A stretch of DNA of 64,000 nt from Szabonella alba. Lineage in GTDB: Bacteria > Pseudomonadota > Alphaproteobacteria > Rhodobacterales > Rhodobacteraceae. Both the position numbers and the translations under genes were made by a program. The stretch spans positions 496,001-560,000 of the forward strand of contig NZ_JAESVN010000001.1 of assembly GCF_016765775.1 (NCBI RefSeq), written 5' to 3'. The number at the start of each line of letters is the position of its first letter. Positions within the stretch are counted from its first letter, which is position 1. The notes under the pieces were generated by a model. That model was not told where the DNA came from and made no database searches. It worked only from the letters and a program-made list of their open reading frames with translations. Shown one piece after another: positions 53,832-61,587 of the stretch.

Positions 53832-54929
53832 ATGGCATATTCCGGCACCCAGGGAACTCAGGGCACGCAAGGGACGCAGGGCACCCAGGGGACGCAAGGG
53901 ACCCAGGGGACGCAGGGCACCCAAGGAACACAAGGGACGCAGGGAACCCAAGGCGCGGGCGGCTCCTCGGGCCCCTATCTTTCGCTGGCGCTGGCCACGA
54001 CGCGCGACGGGATCGCACGGCACTGGACCGGGGCGGGCGGACAGGTGCCGGACCGGCCCACCCCGGGCGGATGGGACGGGTTCCGGCGCATGCAGGACGG
54101 ACCGCAGGCGGCGGTGCTGGATTACGAACTGGGCGCGCTTGCCGGGCTGGACCTGTCGCAACCGCAGGCGGGGGCGGTCACCAGCCCGGTCACCGGCGGC
54201 GCGGCGGTGGTCAATCTGACGCGGCCCGTCTTCGATCAGGCCTTTGTCGATGCGCAGATGGCCCTGATGCGCAGCTATGCCGATCTGCGCATCGACCGGA
54301 TGGCGGAAATTCAGGTTCAGACCGGGGATTTCCTGTCCTTCTTCGGGGCGCAGGCCTATCTTGACCGGGTGGCGACGAAACGCACGCTGGATCTGATCGG
54401 GGCGCTTTTGCGGATGATGGGACGGCTGGAAATGCGGCTTAAGCTGCATTTCGATTTTCCCCGCCCGGTCACCGTCAGCGATGAAATGCAGCCGATGATC
54501 CAGACGCCCGGCCATGGCGCCTGGCCCAGCGGTCACGCGACCGAGGCCTTTGCGGTCGCGGTCCTGTTCTCGGCGCTGAAGGCCGGAAGCGGCATTGACG
54601 CGCTGGCCGAGGTTCAGGCCCGCAGTCAGCCGATGCGCCTTGCAGCCCGGATCGCGACCAACCGCACCATTGCCGGTGTGCATTACCCCAGCGACAGCAT
54701 GGCCGGGGCCGTTCTGGGCATCGGCACGGCGGAACTGCTGACCAACTGGTTGTCGGGCGCAACTGCGACCCCGGCGCGCGCCTTCAATGGCACCGCTTTC
54801 CTTGAGGATTTCACGCTGGATACGCTGGAATCCGTGCTGCCCGCGACGGGCATGATCGCCTTTACCGCGCCGCCACCGCCGCTTCTGGCGGATCTGTGGC
54901 AGATCGCGCGGGATGAATGGGTGCGCTGA
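53832..54929 (+). CDS. Gly-Thr-Gln repeat protein with vanadium haloperoxidase/PAP2 domain
   Basis: The 365-residue product begins MAYS, then twelve GTQ triplets (residues 5-40), then GAGGSSGPY and a large helical domain. The C-terminal half has the vanadium haloperoxidase/acid phosphatase signature in order: K204-x6-R211-P (KLHFDFPRP), WPSGHATEAFAVA (PSGH at 232-235) and R278-x5-H284 (RTIAGVHYPSD). All ligand residues for vanadate or phosphate are present. There is no signal peptide or membrane segment. AGAGG lies 6 nt before the ATG at 53832. It could be a haloperoxidase or a phosphatase. The repeat is collagen-like in period (Gly-X-Y). Confidence 0.85.
   Translation: MAYSGTQGTQGTQGTQGTQGTQGTQGTQGTQGTQGTQGTQGAGGSSGPYLSLALATTRDGIARHWTGAGGQVPDRPTPGGWDGFRRMQDGPQAAVLDYELGALAGLDLSQPQAGAVTSPVTGGAAVVNLTRPVFDQAFVDAQMALMRSYADLRIDRMAEIQVQTGDFLSFFGAQAYLDRVATKRTLDLIGALLRMMGRLEMRLKLHFDFPRPVTVSDEMQPMIQTPGHGAWPSGHATEAFAVAVLFSALKAGSGIDALAEVQARSQPMRLAARIATNRTIAGVHYPSDSMAGAVLGIGTAELLTNWLSGATATPARAFNGTAFLEDFTLDTLESVLPATGMIAFTAPPPPLLADLWQIARDEWVR
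53844..53951 (+). repeat. Twelve-copy 9-bp coding repeat (Gly-Thr-Gln)
   Basis: Twelve consecutive codon triplets encode GTQ without a single amino-acid change. The DNA units differ by synonymous changes (GGC/GGG/GGA, ACC/ACG/ACT/ACA, CAG/CAA), so the repeat is not a fresh slippage product. Confidence 0.95.
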
Positions 54930-54962
54930 CGACAGCTTCCCCAGAGCTGATGCGCATTCTGG

Positions 54963-55009
54963 AAAGGACCGCTGTATATGTCCCTCAGCGGTCCTTTTCT
55001 TTTTTCTTT
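54963..55009 (+). terminator. Terminator after the GTQ-repeat gene
   Basis: AAAGGACCGCTG (54963-54974) and CAGCGGTCCTTT (54986-54997) form a 12-bp stem followed by TCTTTTTTC. It lies about 35 bp after the stop and separates this gene from the convergent peptidase gene. Confidence 0.88.
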
Positions 55010-55078
55010 CCGGTTCTGTGCGGGCCGGAAACCGGGGCAGGCACGCGGACCAAATGACCCGCGCCCCGCGATTCCCGG

Positions 55079-57328
55079 TCAGACCAGTGCGGGAACCGGG
55101 ATGCCGGTCCCGGTCAGGATCCCCGCGCCTTGCCGGTCCTGCCAGTGTGGATCGGCCGCTTCGCCGTAAAGGGCCACCAGCGCTGCCGCCTCGGCAGCAC
55201 CCGGCTGTTCGGGGAAGGTGCCATTGTCCAGTGCGGTCGCGATGACCCGGCTGACCCGCGCCGCCGCGACCGATGTGCCATTCGCAACCCGGCCCGAACC
55301 GGAAAATGTGCCAGCCGCGACCAGCCCCGTCAGGGCGGTGCCCCGGTCCCCCGGCGCGGAAAGCGTGGGCGCGGCCCGGGTGCGCGCCGATCCCGTGGCG
55401 GAATAGGGCGCGGGGGGCAGGTCTGTTAGGTCGACCGCCGCCGCAACCGCATGCACGCAATCCGAACGCGCGGTGACGAAACTGGAATGGCTGGCCCCGC
55501 GGGTTATCGGGCAATCGCTGCCCGGTGCCGTCCAGTCGGCGCTTTCGGGATCCCAGTCATGGGCGCGCGGATGGTCTAGATAGCTTTGCCTGCCATTCGT
55601 GCGGTATCCGTTCGGTGTATCGCCGCGCTGCACCTCCAGCCGCAGCGGCAGCGGACCGCCACGCAGGATGCCCAGGCCGATTGTCCAGCCGCCCGCCGGA
55701 GTGCGGATCAATCCGCGTTCCGCCTCGGTCGGGGCCATGGCCAGCACGGCATGGGCGGGCGTCACCACGCCGGGCGCGCTGGAGCGCGCGCCAAGATGAT
55801 AGAACCGCCCGACCAGCCTGCCCGAGACGTCGCGGATCGCGCGGCTGCTATTGGCCGGGACGCCGCCCAGATCCACTGGCCGCGCGCCCGGTCCGGGCGC
55901 GGTCAGATGCAGCGCCAGCCGTGACAGATCAGCCGGATCATCCGGGCGGACCTCTAGATAGCTTGCCGCGAAATCATCGGGCTGCAGACGCCATGTGATC
56001 GCTTCGTCATGGCCGGGGGCCAGTGTCAGATGCGCGCCCTGATTGGCCAGCCGCGCATTGCCCCAGGCATAGACCACGCGCACCCGGCGGCCATGGCGGG
56101 CCTGCCAGTCGGCGGCCATCCGGGCGATCAGCGCCTCGATGGCCTTGCTGCCGTCCTTGGGACCCGCAAAGGTGGCAAAGGAAATATTGATGACGACGGG
56201 GCTGTCGCGATTGATGCGCAGCGCCTGTTGCAGGATCCAGCGGACCCCTGCGACGATGCAGGGTTCAAGCTGGGTTCCGGCGGTATTGTCCACCGCCTCG
56301 GGCGGCAGTTGCACCGCCAGAAGCGGCCAGTCCCCTGCGGGGTCATTGCGATCGGGATCGGCGCCTGCGGCCAGATCCAGCACATGGGTGCCATGGCTGA
56401 ACCCCTGTTCGGTCGCGCGATGCGCCCCCGGTCCATAAAGCTGCAGGTTCAGCGCGCGATAGACCGCGCCTTCATCCAGGGCCGCCCCCCGCGCCAGCAG
56501 CGCGTCGATCTCGGGCCGGTGCAGAACCTCACCCGTCTGCCTGTAGGCCGCGCCGAAGGCTGGGGCGGGCACGGAGCGGAACGCCTGCAGCCAGATCGCG
56601 TGAAACCGCGTGCGATAGGCGGCGGCCCCGCCATCGCGGCTGTCGCGGCGGCAGAAGCGACGGTTGAGAAAGCCGATTCCGTCATCAATCACCGCGACGA
56701 TCGGGGCGGCGGGGCGCTGGGCGCAGCCGCAGTCGGGTGGCGGGCACAGTGTCAGCGGTTCAGCGCCCCGGGTGATCGGGCGGCAGGGATGCAGCACCTC
56801 CAGCACGCCCGCGAACCGGCGCTGGAATTCGGCCAGACCGAAGTCGGACCAGTAGACCGTGAAGGGTTCATCTGCGGGGGATGTCGCGCGGTCGGTCGGT
56901 GTGGCTCTGGCCTGTTCTGCCGTCTCGCGCGCGATCTCTGCGGCATCCTCGGGGTCAAGGAACACCGCCCCCTCGGCCATGGCCCGGATCAGGGCCGCGC
57001 GCGCGTCGGGCCGGTCACCGCTCCAGTCACCGGGCCGGTCACCGGGTTGGCTGGGGCACAGCCGCACGAGTGCCGATTGCAACGGGCCGGGACCGGTTTG
57101 TGCGGGGCCTGTGGCGGTGCCGGCCCTGCGCTGTCCTGCGCTGCGCCCCCGGCCATCGGCGCGACGGGTGTTATCGCCCCGCCCGCCAGCATCCCGGCCG
57201 TCCTCTTCTTGCGCGTTATCGCCCGAAAGGTGGTCCTCCCGGTCGCGGGCCAGTTCGGCCGCCCAGTGAAGATAGGCGCTTTCTGCCGGGGCAAGCGGGT
57301 CCGGTCTGGCGGGATCATCAGGGGTCAT
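55079..57328 (-). CDS. S8 family serine peptidase (subtilisin-like), no signal peptide
   Basis: The 749-residue protein carries an S8 triad: Asp in IVAVIDDGIGFLN (about 215), His in FSHGTHVLDLAAG (about 312), Ser in VANGTSVAAARVS (about 686), with the oxyanion Asn in VVYAWGN (about 424). The Asn-Ser spacing is about 260 residues, so a large insertion sits there. No Sec signal is visible. The N-terminal 150 residues are polar, rich in Asp/Arg/Gly, with GDRPGDWSGDRPD repeats. The ATG at 57328 has GGAG 6 nt upstream. Earlier ATGs lack one. It is convergent with the GTQ-repeat gene. Confidence 0.85.
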   Translation of the reverse strand: MTPDDPARPDPLAPAESAYLHWAAELARDREDHLSGDNAQEEDGRDAGGRGDNTRRADGRGRSAGQRRAGTATGPAQTGPGPLQSALVRLCPSQPGDRPGDWSGDRPDARAALIRAMAEGAVFLDPEDAAEIARETAEQARATPTDRATSPADEPFTVYWSDFGLAEFQRRFAGVLEVLHPCRPITRGAEPLTLCPPPDCGCAQRPAAPIVAVIDDGIGFLNRRFCRRDSRDGGAAAYRTRFHAIWLQAFRSVPAPAFGAAYRQTGEVLHRPEIDALLARGAALDEGAVYRALNLQLYGPGAHRATEQGFSHGTHVLDLAAGADPDRNDPAGDWPLLAVQLPPEAVDNTAGTQLEPCIVAGVRWILQQALRINRDSPVVINISFATFAGPKDGSKAIEALIARMAADWQARHGRRVRVVYAWGNARLANQGAHLTLAPGHDEAITWRLQPDDFAASYLEVRPDDPADLSRLALHLTAPGPGARPVDLGGVPANSSRAIRDVSGRLVGRFYHLGARSSAPGVVTPAHAVLAMAPTEAERGLIRTPAGGWTIGLGILRGGPLPLRLEVQRGDTPNGYRTNGRQSYLDHPRAHDWDPESADWTAPGSDCPITRGASHSSFVTARSDCVHAVAAAVDLTDLPPAPYSATGSARTRAAPTLSAPGDRGTALTGLVAAGTFSGSGRVANGTSVAAARVSRVIATALDNGTFPEQPGAAEAAALVALYGEAADPHWQDRQGAGILTGTGIPVPALV

Positions 57329-57520
57329 GGTGCGCTCCGTCATCGGGTCCGGATGACGAAAAGGACTCCGCATCCGGACCTTACTATGAAAGCCCGGATG
57401 CGGTCCGGTCAAACCCGGCGAGAGGGAGGGCCGGATTTTGACGCAGCTTTCACGCGCCGCAGCCCTTGCCGCCTGCCCAAAAGGCCGGACGCCTGCGGCA
57501 AGAGCGGCGGAGCGCGGGGA

Positions 57521-57742
57521 TCACTTGGTCAGGATCAGCTTTCCGGCGCGGGTGATGCGCAGGGCGTAGATCTGGCCGTCCAGTTCAATCCGCGCAAGGC
57601 TGCCGCCCCGGGTCAGTTGCCGGGCCTGATGCACCGGCAGGGACTCGGTCCCCGCTGCGGGCAGCGCAAGGCGCGGGCGCGCAGGCGTTGCGGGCAGCCC
57701 CCGGGCAAGGGTGATCTGGGCGGGATCGGGGCGCGCGTTCAT
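57521..57742 (-). CDS. hemP: HemP-like heme uptake protein
   Basis: Small HemP/HmuP-type protein, 73 residues. The diagnostic C-terminus is LARIELDGQIYALRITRAGK followed by LILTK, as in hemin uptake proteins that support expression or function of heme receptors under iron limitation. The N-terminal half is variable. It overlaps the 48-residue upstream ORF by 4 bp. No heme receptor or hmu transport genes are adjacent. Confidence 0.82.
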   Translation of the reverse strand: MNARPDPAQITLARGLPATPARPRLALPAAGTESLPVHQARQLTRGGSLARIELDGQIYALRITRAGKLILTK

Positions 57743-57885
57743 GTCCGTCCCTCCAGCCGGTCAAACCAATGGGCGATCAGCCCGCCCGAGGGCAGATGGC
57801 CGTCAAGCGAAAGGCGCAGCATTTCAGTCAGGTCAGGGGCTGGAACGCGTGCCGGCGCAGGGGGGGAAGTCAGGACTTTCTCCAT
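57739..57885 (-). CDS. Small ORF translationally coupled to hemP
   Basis: A 48-residue product, MEKVLTSPPAPARVPAPDLT followed by EMLRLSLDGHLPSGGLIAHW and FDRLEGRT. I do not recognise a family. The ATG at 57885 has GGAG with 6-nt spacing, and its stop overlaps the hemP start (ATGA), which argues that it is translated. Frames extending further upstream to 58173 are unlikely to be coding because they run through an AT-rich promoter-like patch. Confidence 0.6.
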   Translation of the reverse strand: MEKVLTSPPAPARVPAPDLTEMLRLSLDGHLPSGGLIAHWFDRLEGRT

Positions 57886-58154
57886 GAGGGTCTCCGCTGG
57901 AAAATGGGTTCCGGGCTGACCATCGGGCTGGCTTGGATTGACCCAACCATGGCGCGAATCGCATCGCTTGTAAATCCTGATTATTTTACTCTGAAAAATT
58001 TTTTGCCACTTCGGCCCGGGTTCGGCCTTGCCGCCCTCGCCCGACTTTCGTTGCCGTGCCTCCATTGCCCTGCCTCCATTGATCGCCGGGTCCATGCTGC
58101 CCATATCGCGGGCTGTTGGCGCGCAAGCCGCGCAGATCATTGCAGGAGACTGGT
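57886..58154. promoter_or_regulatory. AT-rich divergent promoter region between the hemP unit and the DUF533 gene
   Basis: The patch at about 57965-58010 (GCTTGTAAATCCTGATTATT, TTACTCTGAAAAATTTTTTG) is among the most AT-rich DNA in the window. That fits a promoter for the hemP unit, which is usually iron-controlled. I find no convincing Fur, Irr or RirA box by eye. Confidence 0.4.
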
Positions 58155-58901
58155 ATGAAAGACGCGAAATCACTTCTGGACGGGCTGCTGGGGCAACTTG
58201 GCGGGGTCGGAGGGGCGGCTTCGGGTGGCGGCGGCGTCGGCGGTGCGCTGGACCGGGCAGGCGGGCTTGCGGGCCGGGCCAAGGGCGCCTGGGACGGTCA
58301 GTCGGGTCTGGCCAAAGGGGCGATTGCGGGCGGTCTTCTGGGGGTTCTGCTGGGAGGGAAATCCACCCGGCGCATGGCGGGCTCCGCGCTGAAGGTCGGG
58401 GGGGCGGCGCTGATCGGCGGTCTGGCCTACAAGGCGTGGCAGGACTGGCAGGCAGGCAAATCGGCCAGCGCGCAGCCGCAGACCGGCCCGGTTGAACTGC
58501 CTGCCCCCGAGGGCACAGTGTTCCTGCCGTCGGATGCCGGCGCGGCGGATGAACTGGCCACGCGGCTGCTGCGGGCGATGGTGGCGGCGGCCAAGGCCGA
58601 TGGTCATGTCACCCCGGCTGAGCGTCGCCGCATCGAGACGCAGTTGCAGACGCTGGGGCTGGGGACCGAGGCGCAGGCGCTGATCGGTGCCGAACTGGAC
58701 GCGCCGCTGGATGTGGGCACGATTGCCGCGCTTGCGCGGGGACCCGAGGAAGCCGCCGAAATCTATGCCGCGTCGTTGTTGGTGGTCGACCCCGATGCCC
58801 CGGCCGAAAAGGGCTATCTGGCGATGCTGGCAGCACGCCTGCAGCTTGAACCGGGATTGGTCGAGCATCTTCACGCCAAGGCCGCCGCGCTGGAGGCTTA
58901 A
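58155..58901 (+). CDS. DUF533/TerB-like tellurite-resistance family protein
   Basis: The 248-residue protein has a Gly/Ala-rich N-terminal half with a possible membrane-associated glycine-zipper (AIAGGLLGVLLGGKSTRRMA, GGAALIGGLAYKAWQDWQAG) and a C-terminal TerB-like helical domain (RLLRAMVAAAKADGHVTPAE, RRIETQLQTLGL), where the acidic HVTPAE loop is typical. AGGAG lies 8 nt before the ATG at 58155. The role is unknown; related E. coli YebE-type proteins respond to envelope stress. Confidence 0.85.
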   Translation: MKDAKSLLDGLLGQLGGVGGAASGGGGVGGALDRAGGLAGRAKGAWDGQSGLAKGAIAGGLLGVLLGGKSTRRMAGSALKVGGAALIGGLAYKAWQDWQAGKSASAQPQTGPVELPAPEGTVFLPSDAGAADELATRLLRAMVAAAKADGHVTPAERRRIETQLQTLGLGTEAQALIGAELDAPLDVGTIAALARGPEEAAEIYAASLLVVDPDAPAEKGYLAMLAARLQLEPGLVEHLHAKAAALEA

Positions 58902-59282
58902 GGGGTTGATGAACAAGCCGCTTCACGTCTTGGCAAGAGAGAAATCTTTCCGCATTGCTTTGCCGCTGTGATTGTTTCGGGCAGATCAGGAAAAGCACCG
59001 CTTTTCCCTGCCCGCAGCCCAACACCTGCCCCTTAACCACCAGCCACACAAGAGACCAGAGGACAGCGCCTGCCCGGGCGGGGGCGAAGCACCCGCCATG
59101 GGGCGGGCGGGCGGGTGCTGTCCGGCGGCTTTTGGGGCCACCGGACGGCAAAGCTGAACCGTTCCGCGTGACCGGGGCGATGGCCCCGGCCAACGCAAGT
59201 TCTGCTGTTCTGAACATGAAATGAAGGGGCGAATGACCTTTTCAAAAGCCCGTTCCGCCTCCCGCCGCTGCCGCAGGCCCTG
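58902..59282. other. Intergenic region with two hairpins between DUF533 and bhcR
   Basis: GGAAAAGC-ACC-GCTTTTCC (58989-59007) is a perfect 8-bp hairpin that could end the DUF533 transcript. A larger imperfect inverted repeat has arms GGACAGCGCCTGCCCG (59061-59076) and CGGGCGGGTGCTGTCC (59108-59123), matching at 14 of 16 positions, and could serve bhcR. I see no convincing gene in this stretch. Confidence 0.5.
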
Positions 59283-60128
59283 TCAGGGCCGCTGGCCGCC
59301 CGTCGCCTCGGTGACGCGGTCGGCGGCCTCGACCACCAGCGCGCCGATGCGTCCGGCATCCTCCAGCCCGATGCGGAAGGCGGGGCCTGACACCGAAAGC
59401 CCCGCCACAGCCTCGGCATGAGCGTTGAAGATCGGGGCCGCGATGCAGCGCATCCCCTCGGCCCGTTCCTGATCGTCGATGGCATAGCCGCGGTCGCGGG
59501 TTCGGGCCAGATCCAGCATCAGCGCGCCCTGATCGGTGATCGACAGCGGCGTGAACCGTGCCAGCCCCTTGCGGGCCAGAATACCCGCCACCCGGTCCGG
59601 TGGCAGGAAGGCCAGCAGGGCCTTGCCAATGCCCGAAACATGCATCGGCCCCTTGGTGCCGGGCGGAAAGAAGGCGCGGATCGCCTCATGCGTTTCGACC
59701 TGACTGAGAAACAGCACCTCATCGCCGCTTTCCATACCCAGATTTGAAGTTTCCCCGGTCGCGCGCATCAGCGCATCCATCGGCTGGCGCGCGCGTTCCA
59801 CCACCTTGGTGCGGCGCAGGAAGGCCGAGCCGACGCGGAAGGCGCCGCTGCCGATATGCCAGATCTGGCCCGGTTCTTCCAGTTCCACCATCCCGTGCCC
59901 CTGCAGGGTGATCAGCGCGCGGTAAACCGTCGCGACCGGCTGGCCCGCGCGTTCGGCCAGATCCGACAGGGTCAGCCCGGGATGCACGGCCAGCACCGAC
60001 AGCAGCGCCACGCCCCGGTCCAGTGCCTGCACGCGGTTCTGGTCAGTCTTGTCATGAAAGGCCCGCGGTCGGCCACGCGGGCGGGGGGATGGTGCTGGCG
60101 CGATGTCCTCGGTCGGGGGGGGCGTCAT
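59283..60128 (-). CDS. bhcR: IclR-family regulator of the beta-hydroxyaspartate cycle
   Basis: The 281-residue protein has an IclR winged helix (ALDRGVALLSVLAVHPGLTL, DLAERAGQPVATVYRALITL) at about 34-80 and the effector-binding domain (GETSNLGMESGDEVLFLSQV, GPMHVSGIGKALLAFLPP, FNAHAEAVAGLSVSGPAFRI). It diverges from bhcA, the arrangement of BhcR in Paracoccus denitrificans, where it senses glyoxylate and controls the cluster. The assignment here rests on motif and position. Confidence 0.9.
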   Translation of the reverse strand: MTPPPTEDIAPAPSPRPRGRPRAFHDKTDQNRVQALDRGVALLSVLAVHPGLTLSDLAERAGQPVATVYRALITLQGHGMVELEEPGQIWHIGSGAFRVGSAFLRRTKVVERARQPMDALMRATGETSNLGMESGDEVLFLSQVETHEAIRAFFPPGTKGPMHVSGIGKALLAFLPPDRVAGILARKGLARFTPLSITDQGALMLDLARTRDRGYAIDDQERAEGMRCIAAPIFNAHAEAVAGLSVSGPAFRIGLEDAGRIGALVVEAADRVTEATGGQRP

Positions 60129-60219
60129 GGTGGGAAATCCTTGCGGGATGTCTGAAAATAATGCGGCGGGCCGAACATCGCCCGTCGCGATGAAAAAAGC
60201 CTTTACCCCTGTTATTGCA

Positions 60220-60270
60220 CGGAATTCCGATTTTTAAAACAGAATGAAAAACAATTTCGAAAAAATTGCA
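60220..60270. promoter_or_regulatory. bhcR-bhcA operator/promoter region
   Basis: CGGAATTCCG (60220-60229) is a perfect 10-bp palindrome. Some 22 bp further, CAATTTCGAAAAAATTG (60252-60268) is an interrupted palindrome with CAATT/AATTG ends. The stretch is far more AT-rich than its surroundings and sits between the divergent starts, as expected for BhcR binding. Confidence 0.5.
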
Positions 60271-60323
60271 CCGCAGCGGCCCGGACCCTAATCTGCCCTC
60301 AGACAGCAGCGAAAGGATTGCCC

Positions 60324-61514
60324 ATGTTCTCGCCCAATCCGGTCTTCATTCCCGGCCCGACCAATATTCCCGAGGCGATCCGCAAAGCCTGCGACGTGCC
60401 AACGCTGGATCACCGGTCCGCCGCGTTCGGGCGGCTTTACCGTCCGGCGGTGGCGGGCGTGCGCCGCGTGCTGCGCATGGATGAGGGAGAGGTTTTCCTG
60501 TTCCCGTCAACCGGCACCGGGGGCTGGGAGGCGGCGGTGACCAATACGCTTTGCCCCGGCGATACGGTTCTGGCGGCGCGGTTCGGCATGTTCTCACAGC
60601 GCTGGATTGATCTGTGCCAGCGTCACGGCCTCAACGTGCAGGTGATTGAGGCGCCCTGGGGGGAAGGAGCGCCCATCGGCGCCATCGAAGGGGCCCTGCG
60701 CGCCGATATCGGCGGGACGATCCGCGCCGTGCTGGCAACGCATAACGAGACGGCGACCGGGGTCCGGTCGGATATCGCGGGCCTGCGCGCTGCGATGGAC
60801 CGGGCCGGGCATGGCGCGATGCTGTTCGTGGACGGCGTGTCCTCGATTGCCTCGATGCCCTTTGACATGGCGGGCTGGGGCGTCGATATCGCCGTGGCGG
60901 GCAGTCAGAAAGGCTTCATGCTGCCACCGGGTCTGGCCATTCTGGGCGTCAGCCCCAAGGCGCTGGCAGCGATGGATAGCGCAACCCTGCCGCGCGCCTT
61001 TTTCGATTTCCGCGATATGGCGCGGGCCTGTGCGGCGGGGGGCTATCCCTATACCCCTGCTGTCGGGCTGATCGCCGGGCTGTCACGGTCAATCGAGATG
61101 CTGGAGGATGAAGGTCTGGACGCGGTCTATGCCCGCCATTACCGTCTGGCCGAGGGCGTGCGCCGTGCGGTCACGGCCTGGGGTCTGCGACCCTGTGCGG
61201 CCACGGCGGATCTGCAATCGGACACCGTGACGGCGGTGGTCGTGCCCGAGGGCGCCAATGGCTCCGATCTTGTGAAGCTTGCCGCCGACAAATACGGGGT
61301 CGCCTTCGGTGTCGGGCTGGGTGAGGTGGCGGGCCGGGTGTTCCGCATCGGCCATCTGGGCATGCTGACCGATGTGATGGTGCTGTCGGGACTTGCCACG
61401 GCCGAGATGTGCATGGCCGATCTGGGCTGGACCATCCGGCTGGGGTCAGGCGTTGCGGCGGCGCAGGATTACTATCGCGGCTCGACCGGGATCGTACAGC
61501 AGGCAGCGGCCTGA
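60324..61514 (+). CDS. bhcA: L-aspartate--glyoxylate aminotransferase BhcA
   Basis: PLP class V-fold aminotransferase, 396 residues, which transfers the amino group of aspartate to glyoxylate to give glycine and oxaloacetate in the beta-hydroxyaspartate cycle. It has FIPGPTNIPEAI, HRSAAFGRLYRP, FPSTGTGGWEAAVTNTLCPG, ATHNETATG, the Asp in LFVDGVSSIASMP and PLP Lys196 in AGSQKGFM. The ATG at 60324 has AAAGGA 6 nt upstream. Serine-glyoxylate aminotransferases look similar. The neighbours bhcB, bhcC and bhcD decide the call. Confidence 0.95.
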   Translation: MFSPNPVFIPGPTNIPEAIRKACDVPTLDHRSAAFGRLYRPAVAGVRRVLRMDEGEVFLFPSTGTGGWEAAVTNTLCPGDTVLAARFGMFSQRWIDLCQRHGLNVQVIEAPWGEGAPIGAIEGALRADIGGTIRAVLATHNETATGVRSDIAGLRAAMDRAGHGAMLFVDGVSSIASMPFDMAGWGVDIAVAGSQKGFMLPPGLAILGVSPKALAAMDSATLPRAFFDFRDMARACAAGGYPYTPAVGLIAGLSRSIEMLEDEGLDAVYARHYRLAEGVRRAVTAWGLRPCAATADLQSDTVTAVVVPEGANGSDLVKLAADKYGVAFGVGLGEVAGRVFRIGHLGMLTDVMVLSGLATAEMCMADLGWTIRLGSGVAAAQDYYRGSTGIVQQAAA

Positions 61515-61528
61515 GCGGGATTACGGGA

Positions 61529-61580
61529 GGGCCGGGGGCCAGCCCCCGGACCCCCGAGGTATTTGGGCCAAGATGAAAGG
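61529..61580 (+). repeat. Dispersed hairpin repeat, copy 5, inside the bhc operon
   Basis: CCGGGGGC-CA-GCCCCCGG (61532-61549) is a perfect hairpin. It is followed by ACCCCCGAGGTATTTGGGCC and AAGATGAAAGG. It fills the bhcA-bhcB gap. Its last bases supply an ATG at 61573 and the AAAGGG that acts as the bhcB ribosome binding site. Confidence 0.75.
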
Positions 61581-61587
61581 GCCAGTG

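Noticed and set aside
53844-53951. Possible CRISPR-like or VNTR non-coding array
   Set aside because: The 9-bp units have no spacers and lie in frame in a gene with a ribosome binding site, so this is a coding repeat.
53826-55514. A 562-codon minus-strand frame across the GTQ gene
   Set aside because: Antisense to the haloperoxidase-like gene, its terminator and the end of the peptidase gene. The sense frame has intact active-site motifs.
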